This document shows positions 1 through 11,380 of a stretch of 64,000 bases of DNA, piece by piece. A program made the translations under genes and the position numbers. Under the pieces are notes generated by a model. That model saw nothing but the letters and a program-made list of their open reading frames with translations, was not told the origin of the DNA and ran no database searches. Source of the DNA: Whitmania pigra (lineage: Eukaryota; Annelida; Clitellata; Hirudinida; Haemopidae); the NCBI GenBank assembly GCA_021613335.1, contig JAJTWR010000308.1, positions 2,444,001 to 2,508,000 on the forward strand, read 5' to 3'. Within the stretch, counting starts at the first letter, position 1, and each line of letters starts with the position of its first letter.

Positions 1-3000
1 GTCATTATTGAGCAGTTAAATGGCTCAATGGATGGAAAATGCAGGAGTTTGTCCTAATTGAAATACACCTAGACCACTAAACACGGAGATAATCTTGATG
101 AATGATTGGCCAGCATTTACTGATCAAGGATGCTTCTAATTCCATGTAACCCGGATGCCCTGTTGCCGGAAGAGCTGCTTAAATCTACTGCAGTGAAGTA
201 AATTATCTCATCAGTATGAAATGGATGCTTATTGACTTGTTGTGATCGCTAATTGTTTATTACCTTGACTTCTTGCTCACGTTTGCATAAAACTTGTCCT
301 CGTAATGAAAACAATATGAACTCGGTTCACACGCGGGTAGCAAACGGGAACTTAATGCTTCTTAATTTGACGGGGCATGACTCGATGACTTGCATTGTAG
401 CTAATGCGACGTGTTGCGTGTCAGACGCAGATGCTGCTCACCAAATTGTCTTCTCTCGTGCCGAGGACTGCTAATGGTTTTGCTTTTTCTCTTTTAATCT
501 TCGGTGCTTCAACTTGCCAGTACATGTAAACACAGTTCCCAGCAGATCCGAGGCTCCTTCAAAGAATTCCATGAGACTCTGCTTCTATTTTTCAGCCTCT
601 TTAGTTCATCCTTCTCCCGATAAATTAAAAAAAGAGCGTGATTTTGTGTTTTTTCCATTTAATTAAAACTTGTTATCGATTTAATTAATTCGAAACTTCC
701 TGACACGAACGAGTTCTTGCGTTGAGTGCGTGCAAAGCGACGATGAAAAGAATCTTCCCGCCTGTGATCATGACATCTGTGCACTGTTACGTGTTGTTAT
801 CGTTGTCAAAATATCTAAGAAATGCCAGCAAAATGAAAATGAAAATGCAATATTATAAGTTGATAAATACTGTTCGAAGATTTGTAGTGTGTCTTAGCTT
901 TTTTGACTTATTTAAATTTAAAGATATAAAACAGTATTGATTTGTTGCTAAAGTGACATTCATAAGAGGACCAGCAATTAATTGGACTCAATGTTTTTGA
1001 GTCGATTTGTTATTTTAACTATTAACTATTTTCAATTAAACAAGTTTATTCTCAGTAAATCCATTTCGAACTGCATTGAATGATTTTATATAAATTTTTA
1101 TATTTTTATCGCCCAATATGAATTTGTATGAGTGTAATTAATTAATAAAAGAAAATTTAAATTCGCTTTAAAATACAATTATAAAGTAAAGGTAGGCAAT
1201 GACATGAATTACCATTTATTCTCGAAGCATTTTTATTTATTCAAAAGAAAACCCAGTTTAATACAAATATTATTTTGAAAAGTTTAAAGAGATTAATTTT
1301 AAACTAAAAGCAGATTTGAATTTGAATTTAAAATTTTTTTAACAATGATCAATCTGATGAATCCTCAATTGATCATCAAAATGTGAGGTTTCAATAAAAT
1401 AAATTAGTTGGTGATTAATTTCGTAATTCAATTTAAATTAATTAAATAATTAATATTTCGATTATTATTTTAATTATAAATTCAAACATTACTTATTCAT
1501 AATTTATTTATTTAATAGTTCAGTCTAGCATTTCACCTAGTTCCGTTTGAAATTATTTTCTGGTCGCACCTGAGAATCCAACTTCTGAATCATTCAACAG
1601 GCAATTGTTGAAGCAATCGAGAAGCATTTTTAAACTCGCATGAATTTCAAACGTTTCCAACAATTCCAATGATCAACTGATACAAATGTATCAAATAAAA
1701 AGAACTCTATTTTATTTTAAACCATCCTAACTAATTTGTGTTACGTTAATGCAGTATTTTACAGCAGGAGTGTGCGTATAATTTTCTCAAAGGAACAGTT
1801 CTTAAAGCGTCCTTGAGTCATATAGCAAATAGTTTAGCAACAATTAATTAATTAAATATGCTGCCAAGAGTTATACCTGATGTTATTTTCAGGGAATTTG
1901 AATTAAAAAGCTTTAATAAGTCATCTGGGAATCATAGAATCGTGAGTTTTTGTAATAATTATTTTTAAACACTTTCAACCAAATCATGGAAGAGTCCAAG
2001 CAACTTAAAATGCTTGCAGTTATGATTATGATGATGATGACTAAGATAATAATTACTTATTATTTTAATTATAATTACAATAATCATTATTTATAAAAAA
2101 TATAATTACATAGTTATAAAATTAAAATTAAGTAATAATAACAAAAATATAATATTAATTATTTATTTTATGTTATAATATTGTTTAAATTTCATATGTT
2201 TAAATATATTCATAATATATTTATTTAGATTAATATATACATTTTATTAATAATTTTATGAATAATTATTTATGTTATTATTATATTATTATTAAATATA
2301 TTATTATTATTATTATATTGTCGTTGATTAACTCTTCGTGATGATCAGATTGAACATCGACAGCTGGTTTATGAGTGTTGCCTGGAAGGCCATCTGACGA
2401 TGTTTATGATCCTTACTTGCTTACTTGGCTTCATCGTCCATATCCGAGAACGACATCAGAAAATTGTGGATTTGAGAAAAATGATGACAATCTGATATGG
2501 CAGTTTAGATTTTTGAGGAAGGTGCCTGGATCCTGGAAGTTGCGATGGACAATCCGATAACATGGAGGAGTCCATCCATGCGAGATAAAATGTCCCCTGC
2601 ACACAAATTTTCATGGTCATCAACAAGCGAGACATTTAGCCGCCACGGACTCTTTACGAGGCCAACGTTGTTTTTGTAATCTTTAAATTTTATTCGTCCT
2701 CGTCTTTGATTTCGACCAGCCGAGCGATTGGATACCTAAACGACGCATGCTCTAACAAAATTCAATAAATTCCGGAGCATAAATTCATTTCTAATGCACA
2801 AAAAAAAAGAAAAAAGATGATTTCTCCTCTGAAATACGACTGGAGCGGTTAACGCGGGTTCGTAACAACATCCTTCTAGATATTTCTTCTAGATTCTAGA
2901 TATTCTAGAAAAAGCTATTCTAGAATCTAGAAGCATGACAAGCAAGAACAATCTGTGCAGTTGAAGATGCGATAAACGACGACAGTTCAACTTTGAGACA

Positions 3001-3645
3001 ATTCATTAACTCCGGTGCACATTTTATTGCCGGTTTTAATGGCTCTTCTTGATCGGCTTGCATTTTGTTCTTAAAATCGGACGATATTTGAATAGATAAA
3101 AAAGCAGATCTTTATCCTGCATCTGGGCCCGTGATGTCCCTGGATTTTGTATTTATGTTCTCATAGCAACGCAATCGAGCCAATATTTACGGCAAGGATC
3201 TGTTGCCTTTTGCAATTGGTGTTTCTCCTCGGCCATCAAATTGGACGCCAAAAAGGATGGATTGTACGAGTACTGTCGTAGTAAAGTTGGAATACTCTCG
3301 TCGAGAACACTCTTGCAACTGGCATTGATTTTTATAGAGAGACAGAGAGATAAAAAAAAAACCGCACAACTTTATTGATTCATGTCATCGGACAATGAAC
3401 GAACGAACAAATGTTCCTTGAAGATGTTTTAATAATGCTCAAGCTGCTTAAACGTTACGTCTGAAGAAAAATATAAACAGAAACATATAGATGTTTTAAA
3501 AACATTGTTTTTTGTAGAAAATCTTTGCTGTTTACAAAGTGCAACTAGACAAACTAACAAAGCACTCTCAATATAAACACGGCTGACGAACTGAAACTAC
3601 AAAATGCCCGCCACTTCAAGCACGTTTCCGGCAAGTGTCAGAATT
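1..3645. other. Gene-poor AT-rich stretch
   Basis: No convincing coding exon is seen on either strand; open frames here are short and resemble no family I recognise. About 1080-2330 is very AT-rich and ends in a short (TTA)n tract near 2280-2320. A cluster of overlapping TCTAGA palindromes lies at 2872-2933. A minus-strand AATAAA (3371-3376) could be the poly(A) signal of the gene ending at 3646. Distal exons of that gene could hide here, but none with a cystine-knot pattern was found. Confidence 0.5.
2872..2933. repeat. Cluster of TCTAGA palindromes
   Basis: Six copies of TCTAGA or TTCTAGA(A) occur within about 60 bp, arranged as an imperfect inverted repeat that could fold into a hairpin. 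TTCTAGAA also fits the inverted nGAAn arrangement of heat-shock elements. No gene start is recognised nearby, so any regulatory role is speculation. Confidence 0.4.
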
Positions 3646-5375
3646 TCAAATTGCTTCCTTTATTTCCAGCATTAGTTTCGGTGCCCTTTTTGCTTGTCGT
3701 TTGCTCTCCTTTGTCTTCAGGTGTTGATGCTTGTGATTCTTGTTTCTTTTTTTTAACTCTTGATTTTTATTCACGAGGGGTCCCTTGTAAAGTTCGACTC
3801 TGTCTTGGCAATTATCGCAACTGATCTTGAGAATCAACTTGTCGACCGACAGCTGTACCAAGTTCTGGACGTACGACGTGGAAAGGAGGAATTTCTGCCA
3901 CTTGGAGTTGCTGATCCTGACGTTCATGGAGGCCAGGATTGAAAAAGTTCCGTTGGCAAGACCGTGGATGCTGATGCTGAATCTCTCCTTGTGCTGCTTG
4001 CGTTTGTGCTTCTTTGGCTCCAGTTTTGCGCTTTCGTTTTTGGCGATCATGAATATCTTGAACTCTGCTTTGGTGATGACAACTTTTTTCAAGTCATGTC
4101 CACTTCTGTTCAAGCGGAATACTATCAAGTCCTCCTTCTCGGTCACTTTCAACGAAAGTATTTCAAAGTTAAACAAGTTAATGCATAAGTTAATTACATA
4201 ATATTAAATGCTTGGAAGACATTTTACTTTGCATGTAATAATGTATAATAGATAAGTTTAGATTTAACAAGCACTTTGAGTTCTGGGTATTATTTTTTAA
4301 CATTTCTTAGGCAAAGACGTATTGATGCACACTGCTTATTATTTGAGCGCAACTGAGGCTTACATTTTCACTTACAACTTTATTCAATTCCTTTAGAACT
4401 AATACGAGATAGTTTCAAGGGAGAAAAGCTGTCCCCAAAATGTTTCAGTGCAAGAAAAAGATCGGCGAATAAATTGCTGAAAATACATAAAAACAAATTT
4501 ACTTGTATCTAACGATTGTAATTGTGTATTTCGTAATCTATCTTACGATATGAGAACGAACTCATTGAGTGGAGCTAAGAAAGATTCCGTTCATGATTAG
4601 ACAACGGAGACAACGGTGAATGTATTGAATTTCAGATAAGGAACATTCGGCTTGTAAAATATTTTAAAATATTTCGATGCTATATTCAGCAAGGTTTGAG
4701 TCAAAAGCAGACCACTGAAGACATTTTAGTCTGAGGAAATTTGAACTGCAATGTCACTGTTTGATTGGAATTTAAGGCACAAGTTGCGAGTACAACGGAA
4801 AAAAAAAGTAGAAAAAAGAACTGATTTTTCTTCTGCACTCTGATACCGTCATTAGTTTTGCTAAAAAATTGGAAACTGCTGCGTCGCGCCCAGATGAAAA
4901 ATTATGATTATCTTCGTCGAGATCAAACGCGAATACTGAGACCCTTGAAAACATTTCTTGACCAACAGAATGGAAACATCTTCAAGTTGTTGAGGCGCAA
5001 TTTTTCGCATTTTAAAAATATTTCATCACGATTTTGGAGGAGATAACACTCGGCCCTGAACTTTCTTTTTCTTTCTGGGGTTTTTAAAGCTGTTTTCTAT
5101 GGAGGGTCGATTACTATCAGTAGTGATGATGATGATTATTATAATAATAATATTAACAATAATAATAATATTAACAATAATAATAATATTAACAATAATA
5201 ATAATATTAACAATAACAATAATATTAACAATAATAATAATATTAACAATAATAATAATATTAACAATAACAATAATATTAACAATAATAATAATATTAA
5301 CAATAATAATAATATTATTTATTATATATTTTTATTTATTTATATATGTTGTTAATATATCATTATTATTATTAA

Positions 5376-5407
<32 letters not shown>

Positions 5408-6445
5408 TATTATTATTATTATTATTAAAATATAAAATGTAATATTTATTTCCGTAGCTATTGCAAAGACATTATAAAGAAAATCGTTTTTCGGACTTTA
5501 ACCTAAGAATAATTAAATTCATGCGCCAATCGTTAAAATGTCTTAATTTCTGTATTTTAACCTCAACATTTGAATGTCATTTGCCAAAAATTAAAAATTT
5601 ATGGAAACATGAAAATGTTGTATCTCGCCGGATACAATAAATTATTAATTTCCAAAATTATTAATTTTCCAAAACAAAAATAAAATCCCATGGAAATTTT
5701 TCAAAAGGGTCGCAAAAAAATTTATTGGTTTTCTGAAATTCACGAATGTCATGTTTCGTTATTAAGCTTAATTATTTCTAATCTTTCACTACCTTATTTT
5801 TTATTATTATTTTGTTCTTATTGAATCTGCTTAATTACCTATCTTGACAAAAGCAATTTCGCTTGCCAATGTTATTGAATTTTTAGTTTTACGTAGCTGT
5901 GATGCAATTGACGAAGATGACTCACTCCCTCTGAAGTCTATTGTGCTCTTGAGGGGTGTACGGGTCGTCCCAGGGGTAGTGGTGGTCGGTAGGACGATGC
6001 AGAGGGGGTCCACGTTCAGTGGTGTCACACGGTGAGTCATACCTGTGGCATTCAAAATACGAATACCATGAAACCGAGTGAGGACTTGCTTCAAACAATT
6101 GCTCGTGCTAATTTCAGAGTTTGAAAATTGCCTCCTATGTTGTCGATGCTGTTGGTATTGCTGCTGCTGTTGTTCTTGTTCTTGTTGATACTGCTGTTGC
6201 TCTTCTTGTTCTTGTTGCTGGTGTTGTTCTCGTTGTTCTTGTTTGTTGGAGTAATCGACAAAATCTTGGAGAGGATCACTCGGTTCCAGGTGAAATTCTT
6301 CTTCTATTGGCACCCTTTCAAACGATGGATACTCTTGTGTGAGATCTTCTGCAAATGCTCTCAATCCGAATGTCGAGATGCTACTGAGAAGTAAAATCTC
6401 CACGAGCAACATCGTCTGATCACGGAAACTCTTGCAATACTTCAT
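3646..6445 (-). CDS. Secreted precursor with TGF-beta-family-like prodomain (two exons)
   Basis: Exon 1 (6445 down to about 5837) starts with MKYCKSFRDQTMLLVEILLL, a plausible signal peptide. A Q-rich run follows at residues 70-105, then a Cys-containing region and a T/P-rich stretch. It ends at a donor, AG|GTAATT. Exon 2 begins after CTTTCGTTGAAAG (about 4149) and runs to a TGA at 3646; the split codon (G + TG) keeps the frame. Exon 2 looks like an activin/myostatin-type prodomain: VITKAEFKIFM resembles the conserved 'A-L-hydrophobic' strand, SKWQKFLLST resembles the conserved W-x-x-F strand, and LILKISCDNC resembles the last prodomain strand with C-x2-C. A furin-type site, KRQAKR, lies near the end, but only 12 residues follow and no cystine-knot growth-factor domain is present. 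A minus-strand AATAAA sits about 270 nt downstream. The gene may be prodomain-only, truncated, or continue in an exon I missed. The family call rests on pattern only. Confidence 0.5.
4200..5100. other. Intron of the minus-strand precursor gene, no other feature
   Basis: This lies between the two proposed exons. No open frame here resembles a known protein and no RNA gene or transposon terminus was recognised. Confidence 0.4.
5137..5430. repeat. 18-bp minisatellite followed by (TTA)n
   Basis: About ten tandem copies of a unit close to ATTAACAATAATAATA(AT), some carrying ACAATA in place of ATAATA, are followed by a (TTA)n tract to about 5426. The 109-residue open frame across it (TIIIIL repeats, then poly-L/Y) is a product of the repeat and not a gene. 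It lies in the intron of the minus-strand precursor gene. Confidence 0.9.
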
Positions 6446-6449
6446 AGAT

Positions 6450-7590
6450 TAGAAAACTGACAAGCATTTGATTCCAGCTCTTCAAACTTTCCGGTCATCT
6501 GCAATCGGACAGTGGACCTTTTTATTGCTCCAGCAGGACGCTTGGTTCGGACGCGAGCGTCAAAATGCGGCATGTATTAGAGCTGCATCACTTTATTAGA
6601 TATTTCTCGATTATTTCTTTCATTGGATATTGTAAATCGTAAAATACCGATGTTGACGTATTTATTTCCTTCAGGACAAATAATTAGTATTTTCTAACCT
6701 ACAATCGGTACTTTTAACATAATATCGACGAACAGAAACTTGGTTAAAAAAATCCTTCCCCGTTTTTGGATGACTTTTGAGGTCACCATGAAGTGTTTTT
6801 ATTATCTTCGAGGCGAATAAACATTCTGTCATTATTATTGCTCATAATGGTACATGATTTATCATATTTACTATCATCTGCTTAAAGACTTCTAGCGGTT
6901 CAGAGCTTACCGAGATAAAAAAAAAATATTGGAAGAACGTTTGAAGCAAAATGAATGGACAAAAACAAAGTTATGCTTAATTTGACTCCGGCATCAGAAT
7001 AGTTGGTCGGGCAGCTAATAAGTAACGGTCAGTTCCAAAAAAGATGCTGCTACATCCTTGCATGATAACTGAGAGGATGCACCATTACTAACTACAGTTC
7101 ATTTCAATAATGTTTATATATTCCTCGTAAAATATTTTATTTTTACACGTCTACATTGAAACTAAGTTTGCTTCTAATTCGAACTTATTGTGACGTTTTT
7201 AATTCCTTTGAAATGAAAGATTCTACATTCTCAGTCGTGAATGTAAAAATGCTATTTATTTGAATATTTATGATTTCGACATTTTTAACGTGACTCGGTC
7301 TTGCTTTATGGCAATTTTTAGTCGTTTGGAGGCAGAGCGTCTTGAAAATAAACAGAAGCAAATGTGCTCACAGACACAAGAACAACATAATAAAAGTTGT
7401 TTTGGAATAAACAACCCCCTTAAAAACACAAACTGCCTATCTTCATCGCCAAAATTAGAAAAATAAAAATAAGTGAACAAATTACGGATGAGATTCAACC
7501 AAATGATTCTTTTGAACATTCGGAGATCGACGGCTTTCTCAGACTTTCTTGTATTGGCCTCAAAAGACATGTTTCCCATGTGCCATATTT
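6450..7590. other. Non-coding stretch upstream of the precursor gene
   Basis: This contains the presumed promoter of the minus-strand gene starting at 6445. It is AT-rich, with no recognised exon, RNA gene or transposon end. Confidence 0.35.
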
Positions 7591-9020
7591 AATACCGTGT
7601 TTTCCCGAAAATAAGCCCAAGCATGATTTTTCAAAGCACTCGTAATATAAACCCTGCCCCCAAATAAACCCTAGTTCAGATCGCCGGCCGGTATCTACAG
7701 TCGCACCATAGGTCTGTTTTGGCACCCCGTCATAACAGCCCGGCGTCAAAATAGCTCAAGACAAAATAGCCCCGTCAAAATAGCGGTAGAATTGGTTCTT
7801 TGTGGATTTGTTACATGTCTACATGACGTGATGATAAGGTGAGGATAATTTATATTAAATACCAACTTGAAAAGTCCACGTAAAGTGAGGAAGTAGCCGG
7901 AATCCTAATAATATTTTAGACGATAAATCTTCAAAGCACTAATTTCGAATTAAATTTGGAACCAGTTATCGGTTAATGTATTCAACTCACAAAATTTTTT
8001 TAAAGACATTGACGGGGCTGTTTTGACGGGGCTACTTTGTCCTGGGCTATTTTGACGCGGGGCTATTTTGGCGGGGGCTGTTTTGACGGGGCTATTTTGT
8101 CGCCGGTCTGTTATGACGGATCACCGTCTGTTACAGGTTGCAACACTCAATAACATATTGAAATTAATAACATAATTCCACTAAAATTGATATAATAAAA
8201 ATTGTGATTTCTATAAATATTTGCATGTAAAATATTGGTGGGTAAGCAGATGCTGTAAACAGACAAACGGTTCTAGAATACAGTTGCATCGGGTTATGTT
8301 TACGAATCTTCTTAATCCAGTAGGTCGCACGTATAACATATTTACCATTAATTGTTATTTCGACAAGATGAGTTCAAAAAGAAAAAGCTATTCCATCGAA
8401 TGCAAGAAAGGAATCGTGGAGCACTCATGTGACAAGAATGTTACAGCTTTAAGTACAAAAAAAATTGGATGATCCGCAGAGATGTTCTCAGTTAATAAGT
8501 GAAAGAGGAAAATGCTAAGACAAGTGTGAATCGGAAATTTTGTGAAGCCTGTGAGAGATTGCGAGTCGGGCTAAGAAATCAGTGTGTATAATCACTGACA
8601 GTTGTGTTACCAATGCAGCAAGGGACAAAAAAAGTACTTATTTAAGGAGAGTTTTCTCGCTGCTAAATATGAGAAAGGTTCTGTGGAGAATGAACTTACA
8701 AGCAACTCCGATGACACAAATTCTGATGAAGCAATGATAGAATTGTTTGACTAATGTTTAAAAATCTCCAATTGAGGCCTTTTCTAACATTTTTGTAAAA
8801 TATTACTTTTATTGATAAATAATTAAAAACTTGCCTCTTGTGCATAGTATATAATTATAATAATATATATAAAATATTGTGCGTAATAAATTGTGTAACA
8901 TGAAAAAATGTGCTTAAAATATAATAATGCGAAAAAATATAAGACACCCCCCGAAAATAAGCCCTAGCACGTCTTTTGGAGCAAAAATTAAAATAAGACA
9001 GTGTTGTACACCGATCGTTG
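7590..9020 (+). mobile_element. Decayed pogo/Tigger-like DNA transposon
   Basis: The left end reads TA then CCGTGTTTTCCCGAAAATAA (about 7592). Near 8950-9000 the motif CCCGAAAATAAGCCCTAGCA recurs, followed by AAAATAAGACAGTGTTGTAC, so the inner part of the right end is kept while the outer terminus is lost. Between them, an open frame starting at MSSKRKSYSIECKKGIVEHS (8368) resembles the start of the psq-type DNA-binding domain of pogo-family transposases. It stops after 35 residues and later coding sequence is broken by stops. Pogo elements are Tc1/mariner relatives that insert at TA. This copy is dead and also carries a nested MITE at 7721-8125. Confidence 0.6.
7721..8125. mobile_element. 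405-bp MITE with GACGGGGCTATTTTG-rich inverted ends
   Basis: The left end GGCACCCCGTCATAACAG matches the reverse complement of the right end, GGTGATCCGTCATAACAG. Both then continue into CCCGGCGTCAAAATAGC-like sequence with several subrepeats of 'GACGGGGCTATTTTG'. It is flanked by GTCTGTTT (7712-7719) and GTCTGTTA (8126-8133), a 7/8 match that fits an 8-bp target duplication. No coding capacity is present. It lies inside the pogo-like element. Confidence 0.7.
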
Positions 9021-11129
9021 GCAAAAAAAATTCAAAAATATATTCAAGAACTGGTCAGACATCACAGTCTCGACGCCATGATGGGGAAAAATATTTCTCC
9101 CTCCATATTCAGCATTGTTATGACTTGATGGCGGCACACCATGCTTTTTGACTGAGAGTTACAATATCCTCGGGCATATTTGGACAGTTTGGCCCTGGCC
9201 GCGTTGTTTTTCTACAACCGGATAATAGCTGGATTTAAGGATGGTCGGAATTTACCAATAAAAGGCTTCCACCAATCACTAATTAGGGGCCTCGCCCCAA
9301 CCAGTCAGAAAACCCTCTGTTTTTTGTTTATAAGCTTTTGAGGGATAAAAATTAATTGGTGGGTCTCAATTGAGTAAGAAATCTTTTATTTGTGTTTGTC
9401 AGGTGTTTCTACAATCAACAGCATTGGGGCCTCCACCAAGAAAAAATTAAAACTTAGTTTTCCGGTTGCTGTGTACAACCTTCAATGGAGGTGGAATTTC
9501 TCAAAATTTGGCGTTTTGCTCCTGCCAATAGGATGGTCTGTTGTTAGTGACGGCGACGACTTGATATTTTCTATAAACAAATTAATTGAAAATATTTAAA
9601 TAGATATCAAATCAATGCACTGAGGTTGTAAAATTGGAAATTATTTTTCCGCCTGTATTTTTCCAATGCTTCAAACCAATGCACAACTTGGGATGATCTT
9701 TTTTGCTTTTTGCCAATGTTCGGGAGATGGCAAACCCTCGCAAAACATGCGGAGATGACCTTTTTCTTGTGTCTAGTCTAAAATCAGTTGGCCATTAACC
9801 TCTCCCCCTCCCCCGCAAATGATGTCTCTGCAGCACACCCAGTCTTTGAAGATGGAGCTACTAGGCTACTGTGGAGTACATTGGCGGACAAAGAGGGGTG
9901 GTCCCTGGCGGCAAGTGCCAAGAAGTGGCATTTTGAGGGGGTACGTAAAATAATTAAAATAGGGAAGATGACCCTCTCCTCAGTGTTTTATTGTGTCCAT
10001 TGAAGAGTCAGATTTCAGCAAGTTCGTGATCTTGCAAACAAATACCTTTCTCACACCGTCAAATCCGCTTGATGATAGTAATGATTGGCGTAGTTGATGA
10101 AGACATGGAGAAAAAGAGTTCTTCGCCGAAAATAAGAGATTGAAGTATCTTGTTGAAGTTTCAGGAAACGATAAAATTGATGGTCCCTGTCACGTTCTCC
10201 ATTCGAAGCCCGTAAAAGGCTTCCTACCGCTGCCATCACCAGCCCCAAGTTCTTTACCATAAACAAGGAATTGGAACTAAAGATTTATTTACACACTAAA
10301 ATCTTAGACTAAAAAATCGCAGATAGCGTCATAAACCGTCATAATCAGCTCTCCTCGAGCCTCTATTTATACGCGTTCGATTTAACTAGCAATTTTAACA
10401 AAATGTCATCCACTCAGAATTCACGAAAGAAGGTCAATCCACGCCTAGTAGATTATTAAACTAATTGTCCTGAAAATAATAATAATTAGCTTTGAATCTA
10501 AGAATAACATTGGCTAGCTTAAACATGGTTTATTTAAAAAAATAATCGATTTTAATGAAATGTGCCCATGAGCCATAAATCATCTTATTAATAGCGAATC
10601 TATGAGAGATCTATCAACTTTTGAGCTTCATACAGAGATACTGCCTTGGGAATTCTGCCCTTATTATTGTGATTTATTATTCTTAACCCAGGCTATTAGT
10701 GCTGCCTCTTTTCTCCAAACTTAAGTTAATAAAAAACTCTCTTCGATCATCAATGAGCCATTCAAGGCTTGCAGACTTGGAAGTCCTATCGATAGAGAAG
10801 GAACTTGCCGATGGACTGAATTTTGAAAAATGTGGAAAAAGTGGGGAGAGTTTGTAAAGTTTTAACTTGATTGTAAAAATATTTGAGAGCTTTTCGAAAA
10901 CTTGAAGGTTAATGGATTATTAACGGCAAATCTTATGACCGCCCCGGGAGGCAAGAACAGTTTGTTGCGCCACTGGATTCTTCATGGTTTATGGAACATG
11001 GGTAAATAAATCCTTCTCATACTAATCTTTTTGTTATCGACAAAACCTCATCATCGACTCATGTGCTTTAAATTGAGGAACATTAAGAAAATGTAAATAA
11101 CAAATAGAACTACAGTTAAATAGAACAGT

Positions 11130-11130
<1 letters not shown>
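9020..11130. other. Repeat-rich non-coding stretch
   Basis: No exon is recognised. A segment at about 9715-9785, containing GGCAAACCCTCGCAAA and GAGATGACCT, has a diverged copy at about 46598-46665, so it is a dispersed repeat of unknown class. The rest shows no structure I can name. Confidence 0.4.

Positions 11131-11380
<250 letters not shown>

Noticed and set aside
5099..5428. 109-residue frame with TIIIIL repeats
   Set aside because: It is a product of an 18-bp minisatellite plus (TTA)n and has no independent coding support.
6121..6394. Plus-strand L/V-rich frames that look like membrane segments
   Set aside because: They are the antisense of the CAG/CAA-rich glutamine run in the minus-strand secreted precursor.
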